This document shows, piece after piece, positions 18,015-25,880 of a stretch of DNA of 64,000 bases. The position numbers and the translations under genes were made by a program. The first letter of the stretch is position 1. Each line of letters starts with the position of its first letter. The stretch is from positions 1-64,000 of the IMG/VR virus record IMGVR_UViG_3300023174_000040; one strand, 5' to 3'. Source of the stretch: a virus. The notes under the pieces were generated by a model, which worked only from the letters and a program-made list of their open reading frames with translations, was not told the DNA's origin and did no database searches.

Positions 18015-18047
18015 AACTCTCTCGTCTAAAAAATGAGAGGGTTTTTA
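18015..18047 (+). terminator. Rho-independent terminator
   Basis: AACTCTCTC (18015-18023) pairs with GAGAGGGTT (18035-18043), one G-U pair, followed by a T-rich run. It closes the surface-protein block. Confidence 0.8.
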
Positions 18048-18076
18048 TTGATTTTTTTGCCTATATCATCTATAAT
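18048..18076 (+). promoter_or_regulatory. sigma70-like promoter, nearly leaderless
   Basis: TTGATT (18048-18053), 17 bp, TATAAT (18071-18076); the ATG at 18086 is nine bases after the box. Confidence 0.7.
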
Positions 18077-18085
18077 TACTGATAG

Positions 18086-18418
18086 ATGATAGCCTATTTG
18101 ATCAGTAGCAGAGAAGAAAAATTATCTGAAATATATTTGTCAGGTGATATTAGACAAATTTTAAATCTTCTTAATTGTGAAATTCATACTGAGATAGATT
18201 TGAAGAATGGAGATTGCCTACTTATTGACAAGCATTGTTTGTTACTTGTCAATAACTATTCTAAATTTTTTGAAATCGATGGGTTTCTCCCCAACCCAGA
18301 AAATGGTTTGATTATAGGTAAGGGTTTTACTGATCCTAAAAATAGCTTAGAATATTACAAGAATACAATAAAATATCACAATATGTTTTATCTTAAAGAA
18401 GTCTTCAATCACCAGTAA
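18086..18418 (+). CDS. Hypothetical protein, 110 aa
   Basis: I do not recognise this family. It is a soluble alpha/beta protein (MIAYLISSREEKLSEIYLSG start) without membrane segment. It has its own promoter directly behind a terminator and no Shine-Dalgarno. Its 3' end overlaps the convergent glycosyltransferase-like gene by 10 bases. Confidence 0.65.
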   Translation: MIAYLISSREEKLSEIYLSGDIRQILNLLNCEIHTEIDLKNGDCLLIDKHCLLLVNNYSKFFEIDGFLPNPENGLIIGKGFTDPKNSLEYYKNTIKYHNMFYLKEVFNHQ

Positions 18419-19269
18419 GCACCGTTCTCAACCATTTTATATTTTTTTGGGGTTTCGTTTTCTAATACACGAACCCAATGTTTATTGTAAAATACTTGTC
18501 CAATAATTTTACTATCCCATCTAGATCCCGCTATTCCGAAAAGTATCTGCAATGCTCCGCCAAGATGAATTGCCTTTTTTCCGCTAGTTTTGGCGAAAGA
18601 CACAAGGGGTAGTGAGCTGGCACCGGTACCGATTAATGCCACATCATAGTTTATGGCGTTCATTTGCTCTTTCATGTCTGCTATCATCTCGGACCAATCT
18701 TTATATTTGCTTGGTTCTCCGACACCTGGAGAGTGCTGATGACCCAATGTGATTAAATCAAATTTAGGCAAAATTCTTTTATCTTCCCATAGAACTTCTC
18801 TTTTATTATATTGGTTTCTGATTGTTTCCGGAAAACTAGTTACGACCAAAACTTTTTTATCTTTTAGATTTTGGGTCCAAGGAATTCCTGAATAATATGG
18901 TTCCAAGCTTCTTAATGGCACTAATGTAGAATTTGGTGAATATTTTTCTATAAATCTTTTTTCATATTCGATGTCATATGGGGACCAAAGCGAAAGACAA
19001 TCCATATCTTTAATGCAATAAATTAATTCATTTATAAAACTGATTTTTGCTTCTGTTGTTTGTGGAAAAATACCATTTTGATAATATGTCTTATATTCAA
19101 CTTCTTCTGTCCAGACCGGCTCCTGCCCCTTTTCATGATATTCAAAATAGTTTTTTACACATCTTAACTCATTGCATCCTATTTTGCCAGCAGCAAATGG
19201 TTCTTCATTATTGAATTTTGAAGAAAGGTGTGTGCTTGCATCTACGAAATCGTTTATATATTTTTGCAT
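18409..19269 (-). CDS. Putative GT-D-type glycosyltransferase
   Basis: A 286-residue protein without signal peptide. FAAGKIGCNELRCVKNYF near the N-terminus and the C-terminal KKAIHLGGALQILFGIAGSR with a following W are the features I associate with the GT-D/DUF1792-like glycosyltransferase group (an acidic N-terminal sugar-nucleotide site and an AIHxGG..Q.LFG segment). In the middle, KKVLVVTSFPETIRNQY and VALIGTGASSLPLVSFAK look like Rossmann-type strands. The assignment is by pattern recall. It is the last gene of a minus-strand cluster (21135 to 18409) whose four genes overlap or nearly overlap, so all are probably one operon acting on one glycan. Confidence 0.6.
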   Translation of the reverse strand: MQKYINDFVDASTHLSSKFNNEEPFAAGKIGCNELRCVKNYFEYHEKGQEPVWTEEVEYKTYYQNGIFPQTTEAKISFINELIYCIKDMDCLSLWSPYDIEYEKRFIEKYSPNSTLVPLRSLEPYYSGIPWTQNLKDKKVLVVTSFPETIRNQYNKREVLWEDKRILPKFDLITLGHQHSPGVGEPSKYKDWSEMIADMKEQMNAINYDVALIGTGASSLPLVSFAKTSGKKAIHLGGALQILFGIAGSRWDSKIIGQVFYNKHWVRVLENETPKKYKMVENGAYW

Positions 19270-19916
19270 TTGTTTATTAAATACCTATTTAAATTGAATT
19301 TTATGAATTTTTCTTTTCTGTCAATGCCTGTTGCTTCTTGAAACCAATCTTGCGCTGTTAAATAATTGTTCTTATTAATATTCCAGTAAGGACTATGCAT
19401 TTTATGAAATAAAAATGGAAAATCTATTAAGTACACATCTAGATTTTGTTTGGTGGATATGTATAAAAGATACCAATCCCATGCACATTGGCCCATTAAG
19501 AACTTATCATTATCAAAAACAATCTTTTTATTTAAGATAAAGAAATCTAAACCATGCCAGTTTAGAACTGGGTTTTTTCCTTCGTCGTAATCATATTTGT
19601 GTCCGACAACTATAGAGTTTTCATCCAACTTGCTTGTTATCTTATTCCAATTTTCTTGATTTTGCTGAATCTTTATATCGCTATTTATTATGCAAAAATA
19701 TTCTGACTGGCTTTGTCCTATTCTTATTATATCTCTAATTCTTTGGAATTTTTTGCCATCAAAATTAGCGGCCTTATTATATATCTTTTCACAGTTAACC
19801 TCTATGTTTTCTGATGGGTCCTGTACCGCATATATTTTATTTGCAAAAAGTAGCCAGCTCTTATATTGTTGCCCAACATCTCTTGGGTTAAACGAGGTGT
19901 AAAAATCTAATTTCAT
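19254..19916 (-). CDS. Putative GT-A-type glycosyltransferase
   Basis: About 220 residues. CIINSDIKI resembles the acidic metal-binding motif of GT-A enzymes, and WHGLDFFIL followed by GQCAWDWYLLY resembles the acceptor/catalytic region seen in GT2-like proteins. I start it at the ATG at 19916, which shares its A with the upstream TGA (TGATG coupling), rather than the GTG at 19925; GAGG lies 11 bases before. It sits between an exostosin-like and a GT-D-like gene and overlaps the latter by 16 bases. The donor sugar cannot be told from sequence. Confidence 0.55.
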   Translation of the reverse strand: MKLDFYTSFNPRDVGQQYKSWLLFANKIYAVQDPSENIEVNCEKIYNKAANFDGKKFQRIRDIIRIGQSQSEYFCIINSDIKIQQNQENWNKITSKLDENSIVVGHKYDYDEGKNPVLNWHGLDFFILNKKIVFDNDKFLMGQCAWDWYLLYISTKQNLDVYLIDFPFLFHKMHSPYWNINKNNYLTAQDWFQEATGIDRKEKFIKFNLNRYLINKCKNI

Positions 19917-20848
19917 CAAAAACACCTCATTTTTGAAAATTTATAATAAGCTGATAAACAATTATTTTTCATGAATTCTATTTTTTCATTATTATAAGAT
20001 TTTAGTATTTCCAATGTATTGATAGCCTCTTCTCTCTTTATGAATATTGCAATATCTTCCCAATTAAATTCTTTTATAATCGGAGGCTGCCACTCATCTG
20101 AAAAAATAACTGGTATAGAACCTATAGACATACTCTCCCATAATCTTAGAGTATTTGGCCCAGTACCCTCTGGACACAAAGAGAATATTGTATCCGATAA
20201 TATCTCATTGTATTTTTTTGTGTTTTTTTTATATTCCTCTAAATAAGATTCTTCTAGCTCTTCTTTTTTGATTTGTTTTCCATATACTATTTTGTGATAA
20301 AACCATCTTTCTTTTAATTCGTAAAGAGTTCCATCGACTCCTTCTAAATATTCTTTTAATTTCAATCTAATATCTGACCTGTATTGTTTTGAATTTGATC
20401 CTATAAAAGATGTTATATATTTTTTATCTTTATTATTTTTTATTATTAATCCTTCCCGCCGGTCTAGGTTCTCATAATTAACTGCTATCAATGGCCAGGA
20501 ATGAAAATTAAATTTGTCTGATCGATTGTTCTTTTCGCAGTGTGATAGATGAACATCTGACACCCCTATTTCTTTCCAAAGATTCTCAATATATCTCCAG
20601 CTAATATGCTGACAAACCGTATGAATTTTTTTACCTTTGAATTTTTCTATTTTTTCAAATATGAGTTCTCTATATTTTTTTAAGTTTATTCCTTCTTTTG
20701 AATGAGTTAAATTATCGATAAGAGTTGCCCATGGAAAAGCTAGGTATATATTTTCTTCATCTTTGATATAGATGTGATTGTTAAATGCTTGTTTTTCCGT
20801 TAATGCTGGATATTGCCAATCTAAATTTGTTTCTATAAAAATATGCAT
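19916..20848 (-). CDS. Exostosin-like (GT47) glycosyltransferase
   Basis: The 310-residue protein ends in the characteristic exostosin block: SDTIFSLCPEGTGPNTLRLW, then ESMSIGSIPVIFSDEWQPP, the nucleotide-sugar binding region of GT47 enzymes, where the conserved Glu-x-x-x-x-G-x-x-P-V/I arrangement is intact. Upstream lie VCQHISWRYIENLWKEIGV and a KKYITSFIGSNSKQYRSDIR segment, matching the SFxG.....R motif of the family. No transmembrane segment, unlike eukaryotic exostosins. Likely acts in the cytoplasm on a phage or host glycan with its cluster neighbours. Confidence 0.75.
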   Translation of the reverse strand: MHIFIETNLDWQYPALTEKQAFNNHIYIKDEENIYLAFPWATLIDNLTHSKEGINLKKYRELIFEKIEKFKGKKIHTVCQHISWRYIENLWKEIGVSDVHLSHCEKNNRSDKFNFHSWPLIAVNYENLDRREGLIIKNNKDKKYITSFIGSNSKQYRSDIRLKLKEYLEGVDGTLYELKERWFYHKIVYGKQIKKEELEESYLEEYKKNTKKYNEILSDTIFSLCPEGTGPNTLRLWESMSIGSIPVIFSDEWQPPIIKEFNWEDIAIFIKREEAINTLEILKSYNNEKIEFMKNNCLSAYYKFSKMRCF

Positions 20849-21135
20849 TAATTATTTTTTTTATTAAAATATGTTTCGCCTTCTTTGTCGACACTTATTT
20901 TTACTTTATTTTCTAAAAAGTTTTTTAATAATAAGGCCCCCACTCTGGCGTTTGTTGCCCATGCAACAATTTTTATCATGCTGTCTTCATCGGTTATTCC
21001 TTGATCAATACAATTTGAGAGTATCGAATCGAGCTCATCCATAGATAAAGCAGTATATTTTTTTTCAATTTCATTCCAATGCAGATCATCAGCCGCAATT
21101 ATATTGTTTAATGTTTCCCTGTATAAATTGCTCAT
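20848..21135 (-). CDS. Hypothetical protein, 95 aa
   Basis: A small acidic helical protein (MSNLYRETLNNIIAADDLHW start; LSMDELDSILSNCIDQGITD). I do not recognise it. It is the first gene of the glycosyltransferase cluster, and its stop shares a base with the next start, so it is likely co-translated. AAAGGAGAT upstream of the ATG is a good Shine-Dalgarno. Confidence 0.6.
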   Translation of the reverse strand: MSNLYRETLNNIIAADDLHWNEIEKKYTALSMDELDSILSNCIDQGITDEDSMIKIVAWATNARVGALLLKNFLENKVKISVDKEGETYFNKKNN

Positions 21136-21196
21136 AATATCTCCTTTTTCGTATTATACATAGGTTAATTTAAAAATCAATAAATTCTGCATTATA

Positions 21197-21247
21197 CTTA
21201 TCCGCTCCCAGATAAGGAGGGGTCATATTTAGCTGACCACCCGGTCA
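21197..21247. promoter_or_regulatory. Cluster of inverted repeats between divergent blocks
   Basis: CTTATC/GATAAG (21197-21202 and 21211-21216) is followed by GGTCA/TGACC (21221-21225 and 21234-21238) and TGACC-ACC-CGGTCA (21234-21247). The second TGACC can pair with either neighbour, so the hairpins are mutually exclusive. It lies between the minus-strand glycosyltransferase cluster and the first metalloprotease gene; regulatory use is inference. Confidence 0.4.
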
Positions 21248-21297
21248 TAGGTATGGTCTACTTGATCAAAAATTAATAAACTAGAATATATACTTTT

Positions 21298-23103
21298 ATG
21301 GAAAACAACAAACAAATTATCGCTATGCTTGATGGAAAAGAAATCCGCATCTCCAAAGAAAGAAAATGCGGAGCCTCCTGTATGGCTAAAAATGATCCCC
21401 GCCTTATTGCAAATTTAAACCAAATTGAGGCATTAAGATCTAGGGGTCCGATAAGCTCAGATAGTGTTGTTACCATACCAATAGTTTTTAATGTAATATC
21501 TAATCCTAATTTACCTTGGACAAATATCACCGATGCAAAACTAAATGAACAGGTAAATCAGTTAAATTTAGATTATTCCGGAAACAACCCAGACGTTGTT
21601 AATTTACCTTGTGTTTTTGCTCCTTATTTACCAAGTGGAACAGGAATAAGATTTGAAATAAATCAAATAAGAAGAAAGGTCTCAAATACACTTATATTTT
21701 CGAAAGGCAACTTTTTTGGCAATTGGGCTCTTCAAGAAAGTATGAAGTATGAACCGGCCGGACTTAATCCGATATTAATACTTCCTAATAATATAAAGCC
21801 TCTTAATATATGGGTTTGTCTTTTTAATAATGATGGACTAATAAGCAGCGATCCGGATTTACTAGGATATAGTTATTTCCCCGATTTTCAGGATGGTTCA
21901 GCGGATTTTTTAAGAAATGATGGCGTGGTTGTCCAGCCATACTGCGTTGGAAGCAATAATAGTCCAACCTTTTTACCAAATGGCACTTCCAGCACGTTTG
22001 GTAGGGGTCGCACATTAACCCATGAAATTGGGCACTGGTTGGGTCTACGTCATACTTGGTTCGACGATGAGGTTAGGGACGCCCAAGGCAACCATCTCAG
22101 TTGGCTTTGTAATTCGAGTCCTGATGATATTCCGCCAAAAAAAGGTCCATCATATGGGTGTCCTTCCTTCCCTAATCTTTCTGGCCACCCCGTGGAGGGC
22201 TCTTGTTTTCCAAGCTCTCCAAACGGTGATCTCACCGTTGGTCTTGGTATAAGTAAATTTCCGCTTGTTGAAGGTTCTGGTACTTTATTCATGAATTACA
22301 TGGATTATGTAGATGATTCTTGTATGATTATGTTTACCAAATCCCAAAGAGACATAATGAGGGGTTTCCTTTCGACAAGGTTTAGGAAATCATCCATAAT
22401 CAGTGTGACTTCTCCATTCCCGAGCTCTATATCTGTGCCTTGTACACCTACTATTACACTGACCAAAACAATAAGGCCTACCAAGACGCCCACGCCCACT
22501 TGCACATCCACTCTAACATTAACTCCTACTCGCACATCCACTCCAACATTAACTAACACACTAACATTAACTAAAACTATCAGGCTCACAAAAACTCCTA
22601 CTCCAACTTTAACATCAACTCCAACATCAACACCTACTCCCACACCAACATTAACTAAAACTATCAGGCTCACAAAAACGCCTACTCCAACATCCACGCC
22701 TACTCCAACATCCACGCCTACTCCAACTCAAACATTAACAAGAACAATTAGAACTACAAGAACACTTACTCCGACTCCAACGTTGACACCAACCTCAACA
22801 AAAGGAAGTTTGCCTGGTACTCCAACTAATTTAATTGTGACATCAAACGGTGCCGGATCTGTTAGTATAGCTTGGGCTGTACCATTATCAGACGGCGGCA
22901 GAACAATAAATAGTTATATTATCAGATATACCCGTGACCAAGTTAATTATAGTTATAAAACAGTGGCATCTACAGGTATGATGAATGCAACAACAGTTTC
23001 AAGCTTAGTTGTGGGTTCAACATATACATTCAGGGTCGCAGCAATTAACTCTGAAGGACAAGGGGGATGGTCGACTGGTTTTCAATTTCTTGTTACCTCT
23101 TGA
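21298..23103 (+). CDS. M43-type metalloprotease with TPT linker and FN3 domain
   Basis: A 601-residue protein. The zinc site is [11 protein letters not shown] at residues 242-252 (HExxHxxGxxH, metzincin type), and [16 protein letters not shown] downstream supplies the Met-turn, as in M43 (pappalysin/cytophagalysin) peptidases. Four or more Cys between the two probably form disulphides. Residues ~380-500 are a Thr/Pro linker of TPTPTLT type; ~505-601 is a fibronectin type III domain ([20 protein letters not shown]). There is no signal peptide, so I infer a virion-borne enzyme attacking host surface proteins, or maturing neighbouring fibres. A TATATACTTTT box directly precedes the ATG. Confidence 0.88.
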   Translation: MENNKQIIAMLDGKEIRISKERKCGASCMAKNDPRLIANLNQIEALRSRGPISSDSVVTIPIVFNVISNPNLPWTNITDAKLNEQVNQLNLDYSGNNPDVVNLPCVFAPYLPSGTGIRFEINQIRRKVSNTLIFSKGNFFGNWALQESMKYEPAGLNPILILPNNIKPLNIWVCLFNNDGLISSDPDLLGYSYFPDFQDGSADFLRNDGVVVQPYCVGSNNSPTFLPNGTSSTFGRGRTLTHEIGHWLGLRHTWFDDEVRDAQGNHLSWLCNSSPDDIPPKKGPSYGCPSFPNLSGHPVEGSCFPSSPNGDLTVGLGISKFPLVEGSGTLFMNYMDYVDDSCMIMFTKSQRDIMRGFLSTRFRKSSIISVTSPFPSSISVPCTPTITLTKTIRPTKTPTPTCTSTLTLTPTRTSTPTLTNTLTLTKTIRLTKTPTPTLTSTPTSTPTPTPTLTKTIRLTKTPTPTSTPTPTSTPTPTQTLTRTIRTTRTLTPTPTLTPTSTKGSLPGTPTNLIVTSNGAGSVSIAWAVPLSDGGRTINSYIIRYTRDQVNYSYKTVASTGMMNATTVSSLVVGSTYTFRVAAINSEGQGGWSTGFQFLVTS

Positions 23104-23189
23104 TATATTGGATATTCACATCCCTCATTACTTGTGACGTATCTTTTGTTGTTTTATAACAAAAAATCAACAAAAAACGTATATATTTT

Positions 23190-25091
23190 ATGGAAAACGA
23201 AAAAATCGTCCATATATCCGAGAACATCAGGAGATGTGGAGTAGACGAAATAATTAGGAGAGACCCCGCTCTCAGAAGAACCCTCAAAGCAGCTAATATT
23301 CACGCATTAGAAGTCACTCTCAGCTCAGATAGTGTTGTTACCATACCAATAGTTTTTAATGTAATATCTAATCCTAATTTACCTTGGACAAATGTTACTG
23401 ATGCAAAACTAAATGAACAAGTAAATCAGTTAAATTTAGATTATTCCGGAAACAACCCAGACGTTGTTGATTTACCTTGTGTTTTTGCTCCTTATTTACC
23501 AAGTGGAACAGGAATAAGATTTGAAATAAATCAAATAAGAAGAGCAAATTCAACCAAACTTTTCTCGGCTGGCGGAACTGGCGCTGATTGGATCCTTAAT
23601 GAAAGCATGAAATTTTCTAATCAAGGAGGAATAAATCCAATATTAACGCTTGCTAATGGTATAAAGCCTCTTAATATATGGGTTTGTTCTTATAATTCTG
23701 ATGGTAATCCATCAACTGGATATGACCTTTTAGGATATTCTTATTATCCTCATTACTCCATTTACGGCTCAAATTATGCGAGAAATGATGGTGTCGTGGC
23801 TATATCCTACAGTGTGGGCAGCCGCAATAGCCCAACAACTGACCCAAAAGGAAGAACATTTTTTGGTTTAGGTCGAACATTGACCCATGAAATTGGGCAC
23901 TGGTTGGGTCTTGCTCACACATGGAACGACAACGAGGTTACAGACGAGGCAGGTAAGCATATTCGATGGGTTTGTGACGCAAGTCCATTTGATTTGCCGC
24001 CTCAAAAAGGCTATTCATTTGAATGCCCTTCTTTCCCTAATTTCAATAACATAGAAGGTGGCTGTTTTCCGAGCAGCCCAGGTGGTGATCCCACCGATGG
24101 TCTTTACACGGGCCTCTTTCCACTTGTCGAGGGCTGTGGTAGTTTATACATGAATTATATGGATTATGTTGATGACTCTTGTATGATTATGTTTACCAAA
24201 TCCCAAAGGGATATAATGAGGGGTGTCCTCTCATCAGTGTATAGAAATAACTCAATAATCAGGACGACCTCTCCATTCCCGAGTGCCATATCTGTTAATC
24301 CTTGCACACCAACACTCACTAGAACAAATACTTCCACTCCCACCAAAACTTTAACTCCTACACCCACCAAAACGCCAACACTAACCCAAACCAAAACGCC
24401 TACCCAGACTCCAACAAAAACCCAGACTTTAACTATAACTCCCACATTAACTGGAACTCCAACATTAACCCCTACATTAACAAAAACCCCAACCTTAACC
24501 AGAACGATGCGAGTTTGGCCTGTACCTGGGACGACACGTGTAACGCAAACTCCAACATTAACCACCAATTCTCAAACCCCCACCCTGACCAGAACCCCAA
24601 CTTTAACCAATACTCCGACCCTAACTAGTTCTCAAACACCAACAAGGACTAGCACACCCACTCCCACTCCAACTAATACGCCCACCTCAACTTCTACTCC
24701 CACTCAAACATTAACCAAAACAATTAAGCTTACTAAAACCCCAACTTTAACACTTACGCCGACTCCAACATTAACACCAACCTCAACAAGAGGAGGCTTA
24801 CCTGGTACTCCAACGAATTTAATTGTGAGATCAAACGGTGCTGGGTCCGTTAGTATAACCTGGTCGGCACCACTATCAGATGGAGGCAGAATGATAAATA
24901 GTTATATTGTCAGATACACCCGTGACCAGGTCAATTATAATTTTAAAACAGTGGCATCTGGAGGTCTGATGAATGCAACAAATGTTTCAAGCTTAGTGTT
25001 AGGTTCAACTTATACATTCAGAGTTGCAGCAATTAACTCTGAAGGACAAGGGGCATACTCGACTGGTGCTCAATTTGTTGTGCCCTCTTGA
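23190..25091 (+). CDS. Second M43-type metalloprotease, paralogue of the 21298 product
   Basis: A 633-residue protein with the same architecture: N-terminal pro-like region, catalytic domain with [11 protein letters not shown] at 233-243 and [16 protein letters not shown], a longer TPT linker (~370-535) and an FN3 domain ([20 protein letters not shown]). The first ~45 residues and the mid-catalytic region are diverged from its neighbour, yet 222 bp (23322-23543) are almost identical, pointing to gene conversion. Two enzymes with different substrate loops may broaden the target range. A TATATATTTT box directly precedes the ATG and there is no Shine-Dalgarno. Confidence 0.88.
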   Translation: MENEKIVHISENIRRCGVDEIIRRDPALRRTLKAANIHALEVTLSSDSVVTIPIVFNVISNPNLPWTNVTDAKLNEQVNQLNLDYSGNNPDVVDLPCVFAPYLPSGTGIRFEINQIRRANSTKLFSAGGTGADWILNESMKFSNQGGINPILTLANGIKPLNIWVCSYNSDGNPSTGYDLLGYSYYPHYSIYGSNYARNDGVVAISYSVGSRNSPTTDPKGRTFFGLGRTLTHEIGHWLGLAHTWNDNEVTDEAGKHIRWVCDASPFDLPPQKGYSFECPSFPNFNNIEGGCFPSSPGGDPTDGLYTGLFPLVEGCGSLYMNYMDYVDDSCMIMFTKSQRDIMRGVLSSVYRNNSIIRTTSPFPSAISVNPCTPTLTRTNTSTPTKTLTPTPTKTPTLTQTKTPTQTPTKTQTLTITPTLTGTPTLTPTLTKTPTLTRTMRVWPVPGTTRVTQTPTLTTNSQTPTLTRTPTLTNTPTLTSSQTPTRTSTPTPTPTNTPTSTSTPTQTLTKTIKLTKTPTLTLTPTPTLTPTSTRGGLPGTPTNLIVRSNGAGSVSITWSAPLSDGGRMINSYIVRYTRDQVNYNFKTVASGGLMNATNVSSLVLGSTYTFRVAAINSEGQGAYSTGAQFVVPS

Positions 25092-25138
25092 TTTTGAATA
25101 AATTTTGTATATACTTTAATTTAAAGTGGAGTTAAATT

Positions 25139-25594
25139 ATGCAAAAACATTTATCTGATCCATTGGATTGTTTAATAGAGTGGTGCGAGAACAATAGTGA
25201 GATAAAAGATAAATATCCACTTATTATTAATAATGCAAAAGACGAATTGAAAAAATTAAGAAAAAAAGCTGAGTTTTATTGCGAAAAAACAGATAAAGGT
25301 TGTTATCAAAAATCAAAAAAAATAGATGAAGAGTTTAAAAAATTCATTGAAAAATGGATCGAACAGAAACAGGCCGAACTAAAGAGAATCTCGTTCCCAG
25401 AATTCAAAATCATGGTGGATGAATATTTGGCCAAACACAATCTTAGACAAGGGCAGACAATAATGAATGTCCTTGGGGACACATACCCAGAAATATATCG
25501 TGAGATAACAGGCACAGATTTAGATTGTTTTTACAATGATGAAAAATCAAATAAGCTTTTGGAATATTTGGAAGAAAAATTAGGCGGTAAGTAG
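25139..25594 (+). CDS. Hypothetical protein, 151 aa
   Basis: A charged helical protein: residues 35-85 are Lys/Glu-rich and probably a coiled coil; the C-terminal half has RQGQTIMNVLGDTYPEIYRE and TDLDCFYNDEKSNKLLEYLE, a pattern (RxGQxxMNxL, DCFYxD) I have seen in small proteins of phages and bacteria with no known role. TATATACTTTAA lies ~25 bases upstream and GTGGAG before the ATG is a usable Shine-Dalgarno. Confidence 0.65.
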   Translation: MQKHLSDPLDCLIEWCENNSEIKDKYPLIINNAKDELKKLRKKAEFYCEKTDKGCYQKSKKIDEEFKKFIEKWIEQKQAELKRISFPEFKIMVDEYLAKHNLRQGQTIMNVLGDTYPEIYREITGTDLDCFYNDEKSNKLLEYLEEKLGGK

Positions 25595-25661
25595 TTGATA
25601 TTTAATATTGATTTGTTATAATCAATTTTTGGCCAACGTTACCTATTATAAGGGTTATAAA

Positions 25662-25880
25662 ATGGATCACCAATATTTAGAAGAACAGATTAACAGTATT
25701 TTAACCATTTGTGATGATTTAGATTTGTTAGCCATTGGTATTATTGATGAGGACCTCACCACAGATGAAATAGCAAATATTACCATTGGCATAAGCTCTT
25801 TAATTAAACTCAAACATAAAAGATTATTCGATACTTATAAAAGAGTTTTTAAGCTGGATGAATATAACGAAAATTATTGA
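25662..25880 (+). CDS. Small acidic hypothetical protein, 72 aa
   Basis: Starts MDHQYLEEQINSILTICDDL at an ATG preceded by AAGGGTTATAAA; earlier in-frame starts lack support. All-helical, no known motif. Its stop lies next to the stop of the convergent fibre-like gene. Confidence 0.55.
   Translation: MDHQYLEEQINSILTICDDLDLLAIGIIDEDLTTDEIANITIGISSLIKLKHKRLFDTYKRVFKLDEYNENY

Noticed and set aside
21197-21247. Riboswitch between the glycosyltransferase and metalloprotease genes
   Set aside because: Several hairpins are present but no conserved aptamer core that I recognise; kept only as inverted repeats.
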